Below, in pieces: positions 7,960 to 16,528 of a stretch of DNA of 64,000 nucleotides. A model generated the notes under the pieces. That model saw nothing but the letters and a program-made list of their open reading frames with translations. It was not told where the DNA came from and did not search any database. The DNA is from a virus. Position 1 is the first letter of the stretch; each line of letters begins with the position of its first letter. Location: IMG/VR virus record IMGVR_UViG_3300032325_000466, positions 124,001 through 188,000 of that record; one strand, given 5' to 3'. A program made the position numbers and the translations under genes.

Positions 7960-8330
7960 GAGCTAAAGAGTTTATAACTGAACAAAACAAGTTACCTGAT
8001 CGAATTACCAATCCATTACCTGCTACTTGGGTAATACCAGAGTTACAAAATCAAAATGCATATTTACAATATAGATTTTCTGTGGCATTGGCCGGTGCAC
8101 GAGCGGCTCGCAACGGCGATATACCTAAAATAGATAAAGATACGGTTTGGGGAGAAAATCAAATCGTATCAGGCTACATGAATCCAGATATAGAAGAAGA
8201 TATTGACTTTGCTTTAGGTGAAATGGGCCTTAAAGGTAAATTATTAGTCACTAGTAAAGAAAGTGAAGAAACAAGTGATACCGATATCCACAGTCCTTTA
8301 AATCCTTTTGCGGGATACAAAAGAAAATGA
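7956..8330 (+). CDS. Putative capsid-internal protein with MRAxEFITE leader (124 aa)
   Basis: Starts MRAKEFITEQ. The leader resembles the capsid-targeting sequences of T4 internal proteins (MKT-x-x-EFI-x-E), and I-T-E fits the I/L-x-E cleavage rule of the T4 prohead protease. The mature part would be about 115 aa, mixed helical, ending in NPFAGYKRK. The next gene has the same leader and the same F-x-GYK-[RK]-K end. I infer packaging in the head and possible injection into the host. Confidence 0.6.
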   Translation: MRAKEFITEQNKLPDRITNPLPATWVIPELQNQNAYLQYRFSVALAGARAARNGDIPKIDKDTVWGENQIVSGYMNPDIEEDIDFALGEMGLKGKLLVTSKESEETSDTDIHSPLNPFAGYKRK

Positions 8331-8704
8331 GAGCCAGTGAATTTATAACTGAAGCTAAGATGGGTAAAATATCCAAACATCAACAACAACCTACCCGCGG
8401 GTTAAATATTTTTACAAAGAAAATGGATACTTATGATAAGCTATATGATTTAAATCGTTTAATGATGGCTGTCGCAAGTAGCGATGGTATAAACCCAATA
8501 GAAATGCCTGCTGAAAGTTGGGTAGGTAAACACAACACGGCACATGCTTACACTAAAGAAGAACAAGCTATGCTTAATATGGCATATAAAGCGGCTGGCT
8601 TAGAGTATATAGATTTAAATAATGGTGATTTAGATAGCGAAGAACTATCTGATACAAATACTCAAAGTATAGTAAAACCATTTAAAGGCTATAAGAAAAA
8701 ATAA
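8327..8704 (+). CDS. Putative capsid-internal protein, paralogue (125 aa)
   Basis: Starts MRASEFITEAK, giving an I-T-E/A cleavage site at residues 7-10, and ends PFKGYKKK. Coupled by ATGA to the upstream paralogue. Both have a related middle: the upstream copy has W-G-E-N-Q-I-V-S-G-Y and this one has W-V-G-K-H-N-T-A-H-A-Y at similar positions. It is likely a tandem duplicate that has diverged. Confidence 0.6.
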   Translation: MRASEFITEAKMGKISKHQQQPTRGLNIFTKKMDTYDKLYDLNRLMMAVASSDGINPIEMPAESWVGKHNTAHAYTKEEQAMLNMAYKAAGLEYIDLNNGDLDSEELSDTNTQSIVKPFKGYKKK

Positions 8705-8758
8705 TATAGCAACAATCATTTAGAATAAGTAATCTTATATAACTTATAGGATATTCAG

Positions 8759-9451
8759 ATGATTGATATTAACAACACCCTTGATTTAGTAAAGTTAAAA
8801 CTCTATAACGAATGGCTTTATACAGCACATATTTACGAAGAAGGTGATAGTCCCTTTCATAAGGATCTTACTTCACAAATCGTAAAACAATATATCGACC
8901 CAATTAATCTTAAAAAAGATGCTAAGATTTTAGACTTAGGCTGCGGCCCAGGCTATTTCTTAGATGAAATGAAAGCACGTGGATATACTGATTTAACTGG
9001 AGTTACGCTATCACCCGGCGATATCAAAATATGTGAAGATAAAGGCCATGCAGTTAAGCCATATGATCTAACTTTCTTACCACAAAAAGATGGTTACTAT
9101 GATGAAAGCGTTGATTTTATCTTTCTACGCCACGCCCTAGAACATAGCCCATATCCTATCTTTAGTTTAATGGAATACAATCGCGTTCTAACACAATATG
9201 GTAAGCTTTATATTGAAGTGCCTGCCCCAGGTGGCGAACGAAATCACGAGGCAAATCTAAATCACTATAGTATTTTTGGTGAGACTATGTTAGCTGCACT
9301 GCTAGACCGAACTGGCTTTAATATCGATGTGTTTAATAACTTAGACTTCGATGTTAAAACTGAACCCGATGCAAATGGAGTTGAAAAAGTATTTCACGAA
9401 AAATACTACTGCATCGTCGCTACTAAGCAGCGCCCACTAGATATAAAATAA
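8759..9451 (+). CDS. Class I SAM-dependent methyltransferase (230 aa)
   Basis: Motif I ILDLGCGPG at residues 57-65 binds SAM. A post-I acidic region and FLRHALEHSPYP (about 121-132) match the methyltransferase-11 type. The fold is complete. It lacks the DPPY/NPPY motif of amino-methylating DNA methylases, so a small-molecule, sugar or protein substrate is more likely than adenine in DNA. It is preceded by an AT-rich gap with ATAGGATATT as ribosome site. Confidence 0.8.
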   Translation: MIDINNTLDLVKLKLYNEWLYTAHIYEEGDSPFHKDLTSQIVKQYIDPINLKKDAKILDLGCGPGYFLDEMKARGYTDLTGVTLSPGDIKICEDKGHAVKPYDLTFLPQKDGYYDESVDFIFLRHALEHSPYPIFSLMEYNRVLTQYGKLYIEVPAPGGERNHEANLNHYSIFGETMLAALLDRTGFNIDVFNNLDFDVKTEPDANGVEKVFHEKYYCIVATKQRPLDIK

Positions 9452-9452
9452 A

Positions 9453-9938
9453 ATGCCAAAAAAAGTTGCTGCAACTGCAAAAAAGCAAACTAATAAAAAA
9501 GTATGCACTTATGTAGTTGCAGTAACTATTGGATTCAGTCTACTTGGTACAATAAATTACACAAAAGCTGAAATTGTTAACTCAGATGCTTGGATTGGGC
9601 AAGATAAAGTTAAACATTTTACAGTATCAATGGGGTTAGGAATACTAGGGGCTAGTTTTTTTAGTGATGCTCAGACCCCTGCAAATCAATTTTTTTATGG
9701 TACATTGTTGGGTTCTATACCCGGGCTCATAAAAGAAATAAGAGATATACATCATCCTGGTTCTACTGCATCGTACAAAGACATGACTTTTAATGTTTTG
9801 AGCGCAGCAACAGGTGCTGCAATTGCGACACTAATGAATTCTTTTACAGATACGCCCCAAACAAAATGGACAATTATTCCAACCAGCACTAAAAATCAAA
9901 TGAATGGTGTTGTTTTTCAATATCGAGTAGAGTTTTAA
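9453..9938 (+). CDS. YfiM-like membrane protein (161 aa)
   Basis: A basic N terminus is followed by one hydrophobic segment (about residues 18-38). A block DKVKHFTVSMGLGILG (50-65), then KEIRDIHHPGS and KDMTFNVLSAATGAAIATL, resembles the YfiM/DUF2279 layout of D-K-x-x-HF, K-E-x-x-D and D-x-x-x-N-x-x-G. Such proteins sit in the envelope. A phage role at lysis or in superinfection exclusion is conceivable but unproven. Confidence 0.6.
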   Translation: MPKKVAATAKKQTNKKVCTYVVAVTIGFSLLGTINYTKAEIVNSDAWIGQDKVKHFTVSMGLGILGASFFSDAQTPANQFFYGTLLGSIPGLIKEIRDIHHPGSTASYKDMTFNVLSAATGAAIATLMNSFTDTPQTKWTIIPTSTKNQMNGVVFQYRVEF

Positions 9939-9976
9939 TCGGTTAAGTTTATAATACGCACAATGGGTTAATGCCA

Positions 9977-9984
9977 GCTAAATA
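9977..9984 (+). promoter_or_regulatory. T4-type late promoter box (GCTAAATA)
   Basis: A variant late box exactly 5 nt before the terminase ATG; the expected +1 falls on the A of the ATG. Confidence 0.55.
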
Positions 9985-9989
9985 CTCTT

Positions 9990-11543
9990 ATGAGTAAAAC
10001 TGGAACAGCCTCACTAGTTAAAAACCCATATGTAAAGACCCACTTCGCCAATCAAACGCAGTTAGATGATTTTATGAAGTGCTGCGATCCAGTTACTGGA
10101 TATCTTTACTTTATGAGTAATTTCTTCTACATACAGCACCCAACTAAGGGTAGTATGGCGTACCAGCCATGGGGCTATCAAAAGCGACTAATCGATACTT
10201 ATCATAATTATCGTTACTCAATATCACTTATGCCTCGACAAAGTGGTAAATCTACTTCGGCTGCTGGGTATTTGCTATGGTACGCTATGTTCGTACCTGA
10301 CTCTACTATATTAGTTGCTGCACACAAATATACTGGCGCACAAGAAATTATGCAGCGTATTAGATATGCATATGAGAATTGTCCAGATTATATCAAAGCA
10401 GGTGTAACAACATATAACAAAGGGTCATTGGATTTCGAAAATGGTAGTCGCATTGTTTCAGCAACTACTACTGAAAATACAGGTCGTGGTATGTCTATCA
10501 CACTGTTATACTTAGACGAGTTTGCGTTCGTTAGACCAAGTATTGCTAAAGAATTTTGGACTGCTATAACTCCAACTCTATCCACTGGCGGTAAGGCGAT
10601 TATCACTTCAACTCCAAACTCAGATGAGGATCAATTTGCTTTTATTTGGAAAGGCGCTAACAAAACAGAAGATGAGTTTGGTAATACTACCCCAGTTGGA
10701 ATAAATGGATTTAAAGCATATCGAGCGCATTGGAGCGAACAGCCAGGCAGAGATGAAAAATGGGCTGAGGGAATGAAAGCCCAACTTGGAGAAGATCGTT
10801 TCAATCGAGAAATAGGATGCGAGTTCATTATTGCTGATGAAACACTGATTAATCCAAATACTCTTATTCAACTTGAGGGAATTGAACCCGTTACCCGTAT
10901 AGGACAAATTCGTTGGTATAAAAAACCTGAAAAGGGCAATATCTATTGTGTTGGACTAGATCCCAGCATTGGTACAGGCGGCGATCCTGCTGCTATACAA
11001 ATATATGAAGCAAATACTACTACTCAAATTGGTGAGTGGAAGCATAATAAAACTGATATTCCTAATCAAATTAAACTACTATCACAAATAAACAAGTATA
11101 TTGTAGAATGCACCGATGAACCCGATAATCTTTACTATTCAATAGAGAATAATTCTATAGGCGAAGCCGCACTAGTATCACTCAATGAATATGGGGAACA
11201 CAATATACCAGGTGCTTTTTTAAGCGAGCCAGGTAAAAAGCGTAAAGGTTTCACTACAACTAATAAGTCTAAAATACAAGCTTGTGCCAAGTTCAAAACA
11301 CTAGTAGAAAATAAAAAACTAAAAGTAAATAGTCGCAGTCTTATATCTGAATTAAAAGCATTTGTAGCAAGTGGTGGTAGTTATGCGGCCAAAATAGGTG
11401 ATACCGATGATTTAATTATGGCTACACTATTGGTTGTTAGAATGTTTCAACAACTAAGTGATTATCATTACAATTTAGAAGAACAAATTAAAGACCACAG
11501 TGAATTTTTAGCTCCGCTACCCTTTTATGCAATATTAGGATAA
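9990..11543 (+). CDS. 17: Terminase large subunit gp17
   Basis: DNA-packaging motor ATPase plus headful nuclease. Walker A-like MPRQSGKST at 81-89. Walker B LLYLDEF with catalytic E177. The nuclease domain contains GLDPSIGTGGDP with D324, E385 in YSIENN, and D473/D474 in TDDLIMA, matching the RNase-H-like acidic triad of gp17. At 517 aa it is somewhat shorter than T4 gp17 (610). No intron or intein is evident. The usual following gene in T4 (gp18) is instead at 57781, so the late block has been rearranged. Confidence 0.95.
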   Translation: MSKTGTASLVKNPYVKTHFANQTQLDDFMKCCDPVTGYLYFMSNFFYIQHPTKGSMAYQPWGYQKRLIDTYHNYRYSISLMPRQSGKSTSAAGYLLWYAMFVPDSTILVAAHKYTGAQEIMQRIRYAYENCPDYIKAGVTTYNKGSLDFENGSRIVSATTTENTGRGMSITLLYLDEFAFVRPSIAKEFWTAITPTLSTGGKAIITSTPNSDEDQFAFIWKGANKTEDEFGNTTPVGINGFKAYRAHWSEQPGRDEKWAEGMKAQLGEDRFNREIGCEFIIADETLINPNTLIQLEGIEPVTRIGQIRWYKKPEKGNIYCVGLDPSIGTGGDPAAIQIYEANTTTQIGEWKHNKTDIPNQIKLLSQINKYIVECTDEPDNLYYSIENNSIGEAALVSLNEYGEHNIPGAFLSEPGKKRKGFTTTNKSKIQACAKFKTLVENKKLKVNSRSLISELKAFVASGGSYAAKIGDTDDLIMATLLVVRMFQQLSDYHYNLEEQIKDHSEFLAPLPFYAILG

Positions 11544-11554
11544 TTCATACTTTA

Positions 11555-11562
11555 GATAAATA
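11555..11562 (+). promoter_or_regulatory. T4-type late promoter box (GATAAATA)
   Basis: GATAAATA 20 nt upstream of the 1359-residue gene, marking it as a late gene. Confidence 0.7.
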
Positions 11563-11582
11563 TTTAATAACTTGAGTAAATT

Positions 11583-14500
11583 ATGCCAAAGAATAACTCT
11601 TCAATCAACAATTCGCTATTTGACCTACTAAAAGGCAGGGGATATTCTCCCACAATGCTTAGTACCGCGGGTAAAGAAATACCTACCCCTGATGAAGCTG
11701 AAGTATTTCAGTTTAATTTTGTAAAAGATGGGGAAGATTATGGTAAAGTAACCCTAACAATAGATGATTCCAGTAACCTGATAGTGTATTATAGCGACGA
11801 TGTTGCTGACAGTGAAAAAGGTAATGGATCAACTTATGATTGGGATGATTTTATTGACAAAGTAAAAGACTTTAAGAAATCCAAAAAAACATCCAAATTG
11901 AAAGAAGAAGATGATGATGATGAGGACTTTAAAAGTGAAGGTGGTGATTTATCTTGGTATGGTTTATTAAATCAATTAAAGCGTTTCGCACAAAGATATC
12001 AACTAAGCTTTGAACTTAGAAACACAGACAATCTAAAGTCTGATATGGCCAAAAGAGATTATATGAAGAAACAAGACCAAATTTCAGAAAGCAAAAACCA
12101 TAGTATGGCGGAAGGTTACTCACTAAAGAAAACTAATGTTGAAAAAACATTTGATCCAGGTGATCCTGATGAATACACACAAGATGTCAATACAACATAT
12201 ACTGATTACGAAATTATCAACAATAAGACAGGTCAAGTAGTTGGAACTGCTAGTTGGACTACTAATGATTTTATGGGCCCAGGAGCACTAAAGATTACTA
12301 TGAAGAATGGTGCTACTAGATGGTTAGATATTTGGGAACGAGAAAAGGGTAATCCACAAACAGCATTCAATCGTTTTGTTAAAGATCCCAAAACTGCTAA
12401 GAAGTATAAAGAACAAGATAATAAAGGTGTAACAGAAATGGACAATCGTACCCCAAGTGGTGATCGCAGAGAACAGCGTGCCAATAGCCCAGAAGAAAAA
12501 GCAAAGCGTGAAAAAGAACAACAAGCAAATCTAAAAAAAGTAAGTCCAAAAATGCGCGAAAAATTACGCTTACCTGAACCTAAAGAAGATATGGCAGAAG
12601 GCACTGAAAGTATTCTTGCTCGTGGCACAGAGGTAACTGTTCCACACAGAGGCAAAATGGTGCCAGGCAAAATTCTTAGATATGTTGCTGGTAAAGGTGG
12701 CTATTCAGATGCTTATGTAGTTGATATTGGTGAGTATGAGTCCCTGACTGTACCAACATTTAATGTTAAAACTCAAGTTATGGCGGAAGCCAGCGGTGAT
12801 CAAGTTAAAAAAGTGTTTAAGAAAAATGGTAAGCCAGTAGGTGAAGTTGGTATTGATCCAGAAGCAAGTCCGGGCGTTGGTCAATGGTATATGAAGTGCT
12901 ATCAATACAAAATAGATAATAGTGGCTATGACTCATACGAAGAAGCTGTAGAAGAATTAAAGTATTGTATGAAGCAAGGTATGGTGGAAGCACGAAATCC
13001 AGAAGACTTCATCAAGGATATTAAAAATATTCCCTTACGCCAACGCCAACGAATTGGCAAGTCATTAATCAAACATGCTGAGGAAGCAGGATTAAGGCCT
13101 GAAACAATAAAAGTGGGTTATAGTGAAACAACTGGGGTTTATCAGGTCACCGGTCTAGCCATGAAACACGGTGCGAAATACGACTGGAGATACAAGTCTG
13201 ACCCGGCTACTAATAAAATGGTCTCTCTTGATGCCATGCAATCTGATACTGAGTATGCCCCTGATAAATTTATGCCAATCGTATTTGATAAGTTAGATGA
13301 GCAAGATATGGTGAAAGGCACTGAGGACTCAACTCAAGTATTAAGCGATATTGTTGCTAATGACGATTTTGATGCATTGTATGACTTAATGTCGTCTAAT
13401 ACTGAAGCAGGTAAAATTGTTCAACGAATGTATAACGATGTTGCTGGTGAAGAAGGCTTACATCCAGATGATGATTTTGAACAGATTCTAAACCGTGTGT
13501 TTGATCACCTGTCACAAGATTATGGTCAGCAAGGTATGGAGGAAGGCTTAGGCAAAGATATCAAGCGTTTGGCTACAGGCAAAGATGTTAAAAGTCGTGC
13601 TGGACAAGAAATAGCCAAGTCACAAGATGCCAGTATGAAGGGCGATACTAAAACTTCTAAAAAGCATTTTGACCGCTATGATAAACTAGATAAGTTAGCA
13701 AACAAAGGTATGGCGGAAGGCTGGAATAAGGGACGCCGCGCCGCAGATGTGGATCGGGATGACAATAAAGACCCAGACGATTCATTAGATCAACTCATTG
13801 ATCTGCAAGGACAAAGGGATTGGTTTGCTAAAATGAGTAAGCCTAAGAATATGAGAAACGGCCGCCAGAAGCCAGCTAAGGATGCTATAAAAAGGTTACC
13901 AGTGGCGGAAGGAGCTATAAAGAAATTATCAAAGGGCGCAAAGGTGTATCACACACTTCATGGTACTGGTACTGTTATTGACTTCTCAACTGGTCCTGCT
14001 GCATCTCATTGGGTAGATGTGAAATTTATCAAAGACGGAAACAAAGGCAAGCCTACTAGGGTTGATCGTAAGCAACTTAAGTTAGCAAAAGTTGAAAGTA
14101 TGGCCGAAGGCTATTATGGTGATGATCGTGGTGATTATAGAAAAACTGCTAGGGAAGCAAATGCTGCATCTAGGTTGGCAAAATCATCAAAAACTCATGC
14201 TGAGGCCGCCCGCCTACATAATTTAGCAGCAACATATGCGCTATCAGCAGGCCAAGATCAGTCAGTAATACGCGACCATCAGATGGCAGCACATGAACAT
14301 AATCAGGCTGCAAAAAAATATAAGAAAGGTATGGCGGAAGGCTACACTGTAACTCGTGGAATTGATACAGAAAGATATCAAGAACGCCCGGGATTGGAAG
14401 GTCCCTTTGCTACCAAAAGCGGTAAAGTTGTATACTATGACAAGCGTGAAGGAAAATACTACGATCCCGATACTGATATGTATATTGAATATGATGATTG

Positions 14501-15662
14501 GCAAGCTATGAATGAGCAAGATATGGCAGAAAGTAATCAACAAGTCAATGAAAGTTACTACCCAATGGGCAAACAAGGTAGCTATAGTGATGCTGTACCA
14601 ACAACTAAAATCATTATTCAGCATAGCCGCAGAATAGAAGAAGGTGAGCAGCGTTATCGTAATATCGCTAAAATCTTTGTAGAAAACAGTGAAGGTGAGC
14701 GTTTTGCGGTACCAACTAATAAGCCAGGACTAGCCCGCGTATATGCCCGTCATATAGCAGAGGGTGGCACACCTTATGATGAGCGTGGCCGTCATATTAC
14801 TTCATTAGTAGAAGAATATTCTAAAATGTCTGGCTTTATGCGTGCCACAAGAGGCAAGCAGTTTAATGAGTCAGCACAGCAATTAGTAACCGAAGCTGTA
14901 AATTATTATCAAAGTTTGCGTGAAAGTTTAAGCAAGATGACAGGTCATCGTGGCTATTCAGCATACTTTGAAAGTTGGACACCTTCACTAATGGAAGATG
15001 GAGAAGAACAAGAAACCAATCTTAACGAACTATTCGTACAAGAAACCCTCGACCCCAGAATTGAAAGTGTAATGCCAATCTTAGGTAAGCTACAAAGAAA
15101 ATTGGGCACCATAAAAGAAGTTGATGCACTAGCAGAATGGGCTGATAATATTATTGAAGGTGATGGCGGACAAGAGGCTCTTACCCCACAAGGTATTCCT
15201 GAAGCTGCTGGTCCAGAAACTTTAGCTCATAATATAAGAACCGATCGTAGTAATCTAAAAGCATTTGACTTAGAAGAAACTACTGGTGTAACTGACTATA
15301 ACCCAAAATCTCAGGGTGGTACTAGAGCAGAACTTCTTCGCAAATATGCTAACACTAAAAAGCCAAAAGATGCCGAAGCTGCAAGGCGTGCAGGTGCTAG
15401 CCAGTCAGAATTAAAAGCTGCGGCCGATTCTACTGAAGAAATACATGAAGGTGAGCATGGTCTAGATGAAAACCTAGATGCTAACCAAATTAGTGCAGGA
15501 CAATTGGGCCCTACAGAAAAAGCCAAGTCTATTAGTCCAGTATTAGGTGCTCAACCCAAACAGCATCCTTTTAAAGGCAAGTTAGTTGGTGCTGAAGAAA
15601 GCGTCAATGAAAGTGAAAATGAATTGGCTAGAATTTTACAAATGGTCAAGCATAAACGATAA
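11583..15662 (+). CDS. Putative capsid-internal polyprotein with repeated MAEG sites (1359 aa)
   Basis: A very long, charged, Met/Glu/Lys-rich late gene directly after terminase. The motif [M/V/I]-x-E-[G/A/S] recurs with E at residues 177, 339, 402, 469, 654, 712, 776, 842, 919, 983 and 1060, plus a degenerate MVKG at 576. Most intervals are 58-77 residues. The sequences between sites differ and look like separate small domains. Residues 777-842 resemble an SH3-like barrel (KGAKVYHTLHGTGTV), 843-919 are Ala/His-rich helices, and 920-983 hold a KVVYYDKREGKYYD beta hairpin. T4 gp21 protease cuts after I/L-x-E, so these look like processing sites. I infer a prohead-core or injected polyprotein. 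No enzyme motif is seen. Confidence 0.7.
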   Translation: MPKNNSSINNSLFDLLKGRGYSPTMLSTAGKEIPTPDEAEVFQFNFVKDGEDYGKVTLTIDDSSNLIVYYSDDVADSEKGNGSTYDWDDFIDKVKDFKKSKKTSKLKEEDDDDEDFKSEGGDLSWYGLLNQLKRFAQRYQLSFELRNTDNLKSDMAKRDYMKKQDQISESKNHSMAEGYSLKKTNVEKTFDPGDPDEYTQDVNTTYTDYEIINNKTGQVVGTASWTTNDFMGPGALKITMKNGATRWLDIWEREKGNPQTAFNRFVKDPKTAKKYKEQDNKGVTEMDNRTPSGDRREQRANSPEEKAKREKEQQANLKKVSPKMREKLRLPEPKEDMAEGTESILARGTEVTVPHRGKMVPGKILRYVAGKGGYSDAYVVDIGEYESLTVPTFNVKTQVMAEASGDQVKKVFKKNGKPVGEVGIDPEASPGVGQWYMKCYQYKIDNSGYDSYEEAVEELKYCMKQGMVEARNPEDFIKDIKNIPLRQRQRIGKSLIKHAEEAGLRPETIKVGYSETTGVYQVTGLAMKHGAKYDWRYKSDPATNKMVSLDAMQSDTEYAPDKFMPIVFDKLDEQDMVKGTEDSTQVLSDIVANDDFDALYDLMSSNTEAGKIVQRMYNDVAGEEGLHPDDDFEQILNRVFDHLSQDYGQQGMEEGLGKDIKRLATGKDVKSRAGQEIAKSQDASMKGDTKTSKKHFDRYDKLDKLANKGMAEGWNKGRRAADVDRDDNKDPDDSLDQLIDLQGQRDWFAKMSKPKNMRNGRQKPAKDAIKRLPVAEGAIKKLSKGAKVYHTLHGTGTVIDFSTGPAASHWVDVKFIKDGNKGKPTRVDRKQLKLAKVESMAEGYYGDDRGDYRKTAREANAASRLAKSSKTHAEAARLHNLAATYALSAGQDQSVIRDHQMAAHEHNQAAKKYKKGMAEGYTVTRGIDTERYQERPGLEGPFATKSGKVVYYDKREGKYYDPDTDMYIEYDDWQAMNEQDMAESNQQVNESYYPMGKQGSYSDAVPTTKIIIQHSRRIEEGEQRYRNIAKIFVENSEGERFAVPTNKPGLARVYARHIAEGGTPYDERGRHITSLVEEYSKMSGFMRATRGKQFNESAQQLVTEAVNYYQSLRESLSKMTGHRGYSAYFESWTPSLMEDGEEQETNLNELFVQETLDPRIESVMPILGKLQRKLGTIKEVDALAEWADNIIEGDGGQEALTPQGIPEAAGPETLAHNIRTDRSNLKAFDLEETTGVTDYNPKSQGGTRAELLRKYANTKKPKDAEAARRAGASQSELKAAADSTEEIHEGEHGLDENLDANQISAGQLGPTEKAKSISPVLGAQPKQHPFKGKLVGAEESVNESENELARILQMVKHKR
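12105..14532 (+). repeat. Dispersed 16-bp DNA repeat at module junctions (ATGGCGGAAGGCT type)
   Basis: Near-identical DNA encodes the MAEG sites at 12105, 12591, 12780, 13710, 14100, 14331 and 14523, with looser copies at 12981, 13536 and 13902. GGTATGGCGGAAGGCT is exact at 13708 and 14329. Identity at the junctions, with unrelated DNA between them, suggests module shuffling by recombination. Confidence 0.7.
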
Positions 15663-15679
15663 GGGTAAATTACTTATCA

Positions 15680-15706
15680 AAAACCTCACTCAAAAGGTGA
15701 GGTTTT
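15680..15706 (+). terminator. Rho-independent terminator after the polyprotein gene
   Basis: Perfect 10-bp stem AAAACCTCAC/GTGAGGTTTT with a 7-nt loop, starting 18 nt after the stop and ending in TTTT. Confidence 0.85.
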
Positions 15707-15794
15707 CCATATATGGCATAAATGGACTAAATAAAGGTGTAGTTCACGGGACGGCAATCCCCAACTACTCTAACGCTTACAAGGAGCATCAGCA

Positions 15795-16367
15795 ATGTTA
15801 TTTAGTAAAAAGCATCTACCCGCGGGATTTTATGTGTATTTTTGGATACGAGTAAAAGATTCCCCCATTGCTAAGGCAGGCACTCCTTACTATGTAGGAA
15901 AAGGTAAAAATATTAGGGCTTGGCGAAAGGATAAGCATGGAAAAGATAAATTGGTCATTATTGCAGAATCAAACCTTACTGAATTGGGGGCTCTTTCATT
16001 AGAAAGGCGTTATATCGAATGGTATGGTAGAAAAGATTTAGGTACTGGGATACTTAATAATAAGACTGATGGGGGAGAAGGTGCTACTAATTTTAAAAAA
16101 TCGTATATAAGAAAAAAGAGGTCCATTGCCACAACTACATTAATGAGTCTTACCAAACTTGGCAAAAAATACCCTAAAATAAGTGAGGCGCTTAAAGGTA
16201 AATCTAGGGGAATCAGGACTACTGAATGGAAAAATAATATTGGACTCGCTAAAAAAGGTAAAAAGATATCTCCCCAGGAAGTAGTACAATGCCCACATTG
16301 TAGTAAGGTAGGAGGCAAATCTTTACTAACTCGGTATCATTTTCAAAATTGCAAATTTATTAAATAG
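15795..16367 (+). CDS. GIY-YIG homing endonuclease with C-terminal zinc finger (190 aa)
   Basis: N-terminal GIY-YIG module: FYVYFWIR (12-19) and [13 protein letters not shown] (31-43), then the catalytic-region glutamate in [10 protein letters not shown] and [10 protein letters not shown] Lys/Arg-rich linker follows, and a zinc-finger-like end (CPHCSKVGG...HFQNC) should aid DNA binding. The start is chosen for the AAGGAG 9 nt upstream. It is free-standing between a terminator and gp32, not inside an intron as far as I can see. Such genes spread by cutting an empty allele. Confidence 0.85.
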   Translation: MLFSKKHLPAGFYVYFWIRVKDSPIAKAGTPYYVGKGKNIRAWRKDKHGKDKLVIIAESNLTELGALSLERRYIEWYGRKDLGTGILNNKTDGGEGATNFKKSYIRKKRSIATTTLMSLTKLGKKYPKISEALKGKSRGIRTTEWKNNIGLAKKGKKISPQEVVQCPHCSKVGGKSLLTRYHFQNCKFIK

Positions 16368-16399
16368 GGCATAATAAAATTCATTTCCCCCACAAATGG

Positions 16400-16407
16400 C
16401 ATAAATA
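16400..16407 (+). promoter_or_regulatory. Late promoter box upstream of gene 32 (CATAAATA)
   Basis: CATAAATA lies 3 nt before the -35 hexamer of the gp32 sigma70-like promoter, so gp32 may be transcribed both early and late. Confidence 0.6.
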
Positions 16408-16410
16408 CTA

Positions 16411-16439
16411 TTGACATACAGCCGAGAGTAAAGTATACT
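16411..16439 (+). promoter_or_regulatory. Sigma70-like promoter of gene 32 (TTGACA-17-TATACT)
   Basis: Exact -35 TTGACA at 16411-16416, 17-bp spacer, -10 TATACT at 16434-16439. The leader to the gp32 ATG is about 85 nt and could hold a translational operator as in T4. Confidence 0.8.
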
Positions 16440-16528
16440 CATAACATGTGTGTTAGATGACTCATAGGGAGTTGTCGAATATATACATTTTAGATATTAA
16501 ACAGAGACCATCTCAAGGAGCAATTAAA

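Noticed and set aside
9971-9997. Eight-codon ORF (MPAKYSYE) overlapping the terminase start
   Set aside because: No ribosome site, and it would lie upstream of the predicted +1, so it is not in the late transcript.
15710-15794. Group I intron 3' part before the GIY-YIG gene
   Set aside because: The stretch GGGACGGCAATCCCC caught the eye, but the flanking genes are separate complete genes and no P3-P7 core could be assembled.
16457-16528. Upstream in-frame ATG as the gp32 start
   Set aside because: It lies about 10 nt after the expected +1 and lacks a ribosome site, while AAGGAG sits 9 nt before ATG 16529, where the family N terminus begins.
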